Part shown: piece by piece, positions 8,450-10,582 of the stretch
Numbering within the stretch: the first letter of the stretch is position 1
How the letters are laid out: each line of letters begins with the position of its first letter
Assembly: GCA_017881545.1 (NCBI GenBank)
Contig: JADGQU010000057.1
Span: forward strand, 1-10,582
Source: Gemmatimonadaceae bacterium
Lineage (GTDB): Bacteria > Gemmatimonadota > Gemmatimonadetes > Gemmatimonadales > Gemmatimonadaceae
Direction: 5' to 3'
Length of the DNA stretch: 10,582 nt
Made by a program: the position numbers and the translations under genes
Notes under the pieces: model-generated
Told to the model about the DNA's origin: nothing
Database searches by the model: none
Seen by the model: only the letters and a program-made list of their open reading frames with translations

Positions 8450-9643
8450 ATGAGAGGGAAGCTGACGGTCCTCATGATCACGGCATTCGTGGACATGCTG
8501 GGCCTGGCGATGGTCATCCCGCTCCTTCCGTTCTACGCAACGAAGCTCGGAGCGTCGGCGACAATCGTCGGCGTCCTGATCGCCGCCTTCTCTATCGCGC
8601 AGCTCGCCAGCGCGCCGCTTTGGGGCCGGTTCTCGGATCGCTACGGACGGCGGCCCGCGCTACTGGTTGGCCTCCTAATATCAGCGGTCGCCTACGTCAT
8701 CTTCGCCTACGCGAGCACTCTCTGGCTTCTTCTCCTCTCGCGCGTCGTTCAGGGTCTCGGCGGGGGAACGATAGGCGTGGTGCAAGCGTACGTCGCCGAC
8801 GCCAGCGATCCCAAGGATCGCGCGAAGAGCCTTGGCTGGCTCTCCGCCGCCACGAGCTTCGGCGCCGTCGTAGGTCCCGCGATTGGCTCCGCGCTCATCC
8901 ACTGGGGCCGTCACGCGCCCGGAATCGCCTCAGCAATCTTCTGCGTCCTCGTCAGCGTCTTTGCCGCGATCTACCTGCGCGAATCGCGCGAAGAGGCTTC
9001 GCAGACTGGCGAACACGGAGTCGTTCCCCAAACCAGCGCCGGCGCCGTTTGGAGCGTGATCACTCGACCAAAGGAGCCGGCGCAGCGGCTCATCTGGATC
9101 TACGCCATCGCGATCGGCGCATTCTACGGAACCGTTCCGACGCTTCCTCTCATCCTCGCGACCCGCCTCCCGATCACCGAGGGCAACGTCGGCTACTTCG
9201 TCATGTACCTCGGCGGAATGGGAGTAATAGTTCGCGCCGGAATCCTTGGCCGCATGATCGAGTGGCTGGGAGAAGTGCGTCTTACCCGGCTCGGACTTGT
9301 GCTGCTGGCGCTCGGATTGGCGGCTGTTGCAACGGTACATTCTTATCTAACACTGCTCGTTGCTCTGACTCTCATGCCCCTCGGCACGGCGTTCGTTTTC
9401 CCCTGCGTAACTGCCATGCTCTCGAGAGTCGTTCCGACCAGGCACCGCGGGTTGTACATGGGGGTTCAGCATACTTTTGGCGGCGTCTCGCGGGTCGTCT
9501 TCCCACTCGCGGCAGGAGTGGCAATGGACCATCTAGGCCTCGGCGTTCCGTTTGTGCTGGCCGGGGTCCTGGTGCTGGCCACTCTGCTCCTTACGAACTC
9601 GATGGAAGAGTACGCTCCGAGTCGCGCCCCTTCGGTCACGTAG
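8450..9643 (+). CDS. MFS transporter, drug/H+ antiporter (DHA1, TetA-like) type
   Basis: This is an inner-membrane secondary transporter of 397 residues with about twelve hydrophobic segments, the usual size for the family. Asp15 in the first helix precedes VIPLLPFY. The loop between helices 2 and 3 carries the classic motif A, GRFSDRYGRRP (59-69). Helix 4 has the RVVQG motif (98-102), and helix 5 has GAVVGPAIG (138-146), which matches the antiporter motif. A hydrophilic central loop of about 30 residues (177-208) joins the two halves. The substrate cannot be read from sequence; TetA-like annotation reflects family resemblance, not tetracycline resistance. It starts four bases after the previous stop with no clear Shine-Dalgarno sequence, so it is probably read as part of the sprA transcript. 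Nothing links it mechanistically to secretion. Confidence 0.92.
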   Translation: MRGKLTVLMITAFVDMLGLAMVIPLLPFYATKLGASATIVGVLIAAFSIAQLASAPLWGRFSDRYGRRPALLVGLLISAVAYVIFAYASTLWLLLLSRVVQGLGGGTIGVVQAYVADASDPKDRAKSLGWLSAATSFGAVVGPAIGSALIHWGRHAPGIASAIFCVLVSVFAAIYLRESREEASQTGEHGVVPQTSAGAVWSVITRPKEPAQRLIWIYAIAIGAFYGTVPTLPLILATRLPITEGNVGYFVMYLGGMGVIVRAGILGRMIEWLGEVRLTRLGLVLLALGLAAVATVHSYLTLLVALTLMPLGTAFVFPCVTAMLSRVVPTRHRGLYMGVQHTFGGVSRVVFPLAAGVAMDHLGLGVPFVLAGVLVLATLLLTNSMEEYAPSRAPSVT

Positions 9644-9671
9644 CCGGACTGGTTGTCGCTAGGGTCGCATC

Positions 9672-10178
9672 ATGCCGACCCCCGCCGAGCGCAAGGCGCT
9701 CCTCTTTTTTTCGGTAGTCCTGGTTTTGGGTGCTTCGAATCGCGCCTACCGGACCCTTCACAGCCGGTCTCCAGCCGATTCCGGCGCCCGCGCGGCCCTC
9801 GAATCCCAGATGAAAGCGGCGGATTCCGCCCGCCGTTCCGGCCTCCGGAAGGGAAAGCGGGAGGCCAAGCCGAAGCCGCCTCCGAAGCCCACCGGACCGG
9901 TGGATATGGACGTCGCGAGCGAGAAGGAAATTGAGGCGCTCCGCCACGTCGGGCCCAGTCTTGCCAGACGTATCATCGCAGACCGGGACTCCTTCGGTCC
10001 GTTCGGCTCCATGGATGGGTTGCGGCGCGTAAAAGGCGTCGGCCCCTCTATGGTACAAAAGCTCGACTCCACAGTAACCTTCTCGCTTGTCCCGCGTCCT
10101 ACCAACGTAGTGATATCTAGGCGATCCGAACTGCCAAAAGCACGCAGGAAGCCTTACCGGAGGGACACGCGTCCTTGA
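9672..10178 (+). CDS. Membrane-anchored helix-hairpin-helix (ComEA-like) protein
   Basis: The 168-residue protein has a short N-terminal hydrophobic segment (about 9-22) that could be an uncleaved anchor. A Lys/Pro/Arg-rich linker (about 54-75) and a tandem helix-hairpin-helix unit follow. The first hairpin is LRHVGPSLARRI (90-101), and the second is LRRVKGVGPSMVQKL (117-131), joined by the usual F-GPFGSMDG segment. This is the ComEA DNA-binding fold, which in competent bacteria captures incoming double-stranded DNA outside the inner membrane. The SLBB domain of classical Bacillus ComEA is absent, as in many Gram-negative versions. The last 25 residues are rich in Arg and Lys, which may add DNA affinity. 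AGGG at 9661-9664 could serve as ribosome binding site. The 4-base overlap with the pilB-like gene supports a pilus or DNA-uptake role, but that remains inferred. Confidence 0.82.
   Translation: MPTPAERKALLFFSVVLVLGASNRAYRTLHSRSPADSGARAALESQMKAADSARRSGLRKGKREAKPKPPPKPTGPVDMDVASEKEIEALRHVGPSLARRIIADRDSFGPFGSMDGLRRVKGVGPSMVQKLDSTVTFSLVPRPTNVVISRRSELPKARRKPYRRDTRP
10159..10164 (+). promoter_or_regulatory. Strong Shine-Dalgarno sequence that fixes the TTG start of the pilB-like gene
   Basis: GGAGGG lies ten bases before TTG 10175-10177, inside the last codons of the HhH gene. It is the best ribosome binding site in the window. It supports the rare TTG start over downstream in-frame codons, all of which would cut into the conserved N-terminal domain. 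Confidence 0.7.
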
Positions 10179-10582
10179 CAGCTCCTGCCGCCAAAAATTC
10201 GCCTAGGATCGGCGAGCTCCTTTTGAAAGAAGGCCTGGTAACCCAGGACCAGCTCAATAAGGCTCTCGCCGAACAGAGACACAACGGCACGCGTGTCGGC
10301 TACAACCTGGTCAAGCTCGGCTTCGTGAAGGAAACCGATCTGACCAGAATGCTCGCCCGCCAGCACAAGATGCCCGCCGTCGACCTGGCGAAATTTGTGG
10401 TTGATGCTCGCATCGCGAAGCTCATTCCCGGCGAGCTCGCCCTCAAGCACAACGTCCTTCCGCTCAAGCGCGACGGTCGCACCCTGACGGTGGCGATGTC
10501 CGATCCGAGCGCGATGGCGGTGCTCGACGACATCAAGTTCATCACCCGCCTCGACATCTTCCCTGTCATCGCCGGCGAGTTC
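10175..10582 (+). CDS. pilB: Type IV pilus assembly ATPase PilB (GspE/PilB family), N-terminal 136 codons, truncated by window edge
   Basis: PilB is the cytoplasmic hexameric ATPase that powers pilus extension. Only its N-terminal region is in the window; the ATPase core is outside. Translation starts at TTG, overlapping the upstream stop as TTGA and preceded by GGAGGG. Residues 11-63 form a near-canonical MshEN domain. The first 24-residue motif runs from R11-I-G to Q34, a five-residue spacer (35-39) follows, and the second motif runs from R40-V-G to Q63. In this domain family the two motifs bind cyclic di-GMP. The following text (KLIPGELALKHNVLPL, TLTVAMSDPSAMAVLDDIKF) is typical of PilB/GspE N-terminal regions. 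A T2SS GspE or an MshE-like ATPase is possible, since the C-terminal half is not seen. The HhH neighbour favours a pilus or competence role. Confidence 0.88.
   Translation, partial: MTAPAAKNSPRIGELLLKEGLVTQDQLNKALAEQRHNGTRVGYNLVKLGFVKETDLTRMLARQHKMPAVDLAKFVVDARIAKLIPGELALKHNVLPLKRDGRTLTVAMSDPSAMAVLDDIKFITRLDIFPVIAGEF

Noticed and set aside
9705..9711. Run of seven T near the start of the HhH gene, a possible phase-variation tract
   Set aside because: Seven bases is short for slippage-based switching, and the frame is intact; it encodes Phe-Phe in the membrane anchor.
8620..9717. Plus-strand frame overlapping the MFS gene
   Set aside because: It is an Arg/Ser-rich shadow frame; the MFS frame has all expected motifs and helices.

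Overview
The window looks like a chromosomal segment of a high-GC, diderm Gram-negative bacterium. The best lineage guess is Gemmatimonadota or a nearby FCB-group lineage. I infer this from the combination of a SprA-type outer-membrane translocon, an LptF/LptG permease, a glutaminyl-cyclase-like lipoprotein and a type IV pilus ATPase. No marker gene here settles the taxonomy. Coding density is very high: there is no gene-free stretch above 30 bases, and I see no RNA gene, CRISPR array, insertion sequence or phage remnant.

Layout. Bases 1-1162 (minus strand) hold the N-terminal 387 codons of an LptF/LptG-family permease that runs off the left edge. From about 1166 onward everything reads on the plus strand as a tight array: sprA (1166-7501), a predicted lipoprotein of the M28/type II glutaminyl cyclase fold (7498-8445, 4-base overlap), an MFS exporter (8450-9643, 4-base gap), a membrane-anchored helix-hairpin-helix protein (9672-10178, 28-base gap), and a pilB-like ATPase gene (10175 to the right edge, 4-base overlap). 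The two divergent 5' ends nearly touch or overlap near 1150-1170, so promoters must lie inside the opposing coding sequences.

How the parts may work together. SprA is the large outer-membrane beta-barrel translocon of the type IX secretion system (T9SS), best known from Bacteroidota. The gene translationally coupled to it encodes a predicted glutaminyl cyclase, and the predicted SprA signal peptide ends ARA|Q, leaving Gln as the first mature residue. This recalls the Bacteroidota situation, where signal-peptidase-I substrates often start with Gln and are cyclised to pyroglutamate by a periplasmic cyclase. It is the most interesting observation in the window. The divergent Lpt permease adds an LPS-transport element. 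The downstream HhH and PilB genes point to type IV pilus or competence functions, and PilB starts with a near-canonical c-di-GMP-binding MshEN domain. The array therefore mixes cell-surface secretion, envelope maturation and pilus motor genes.
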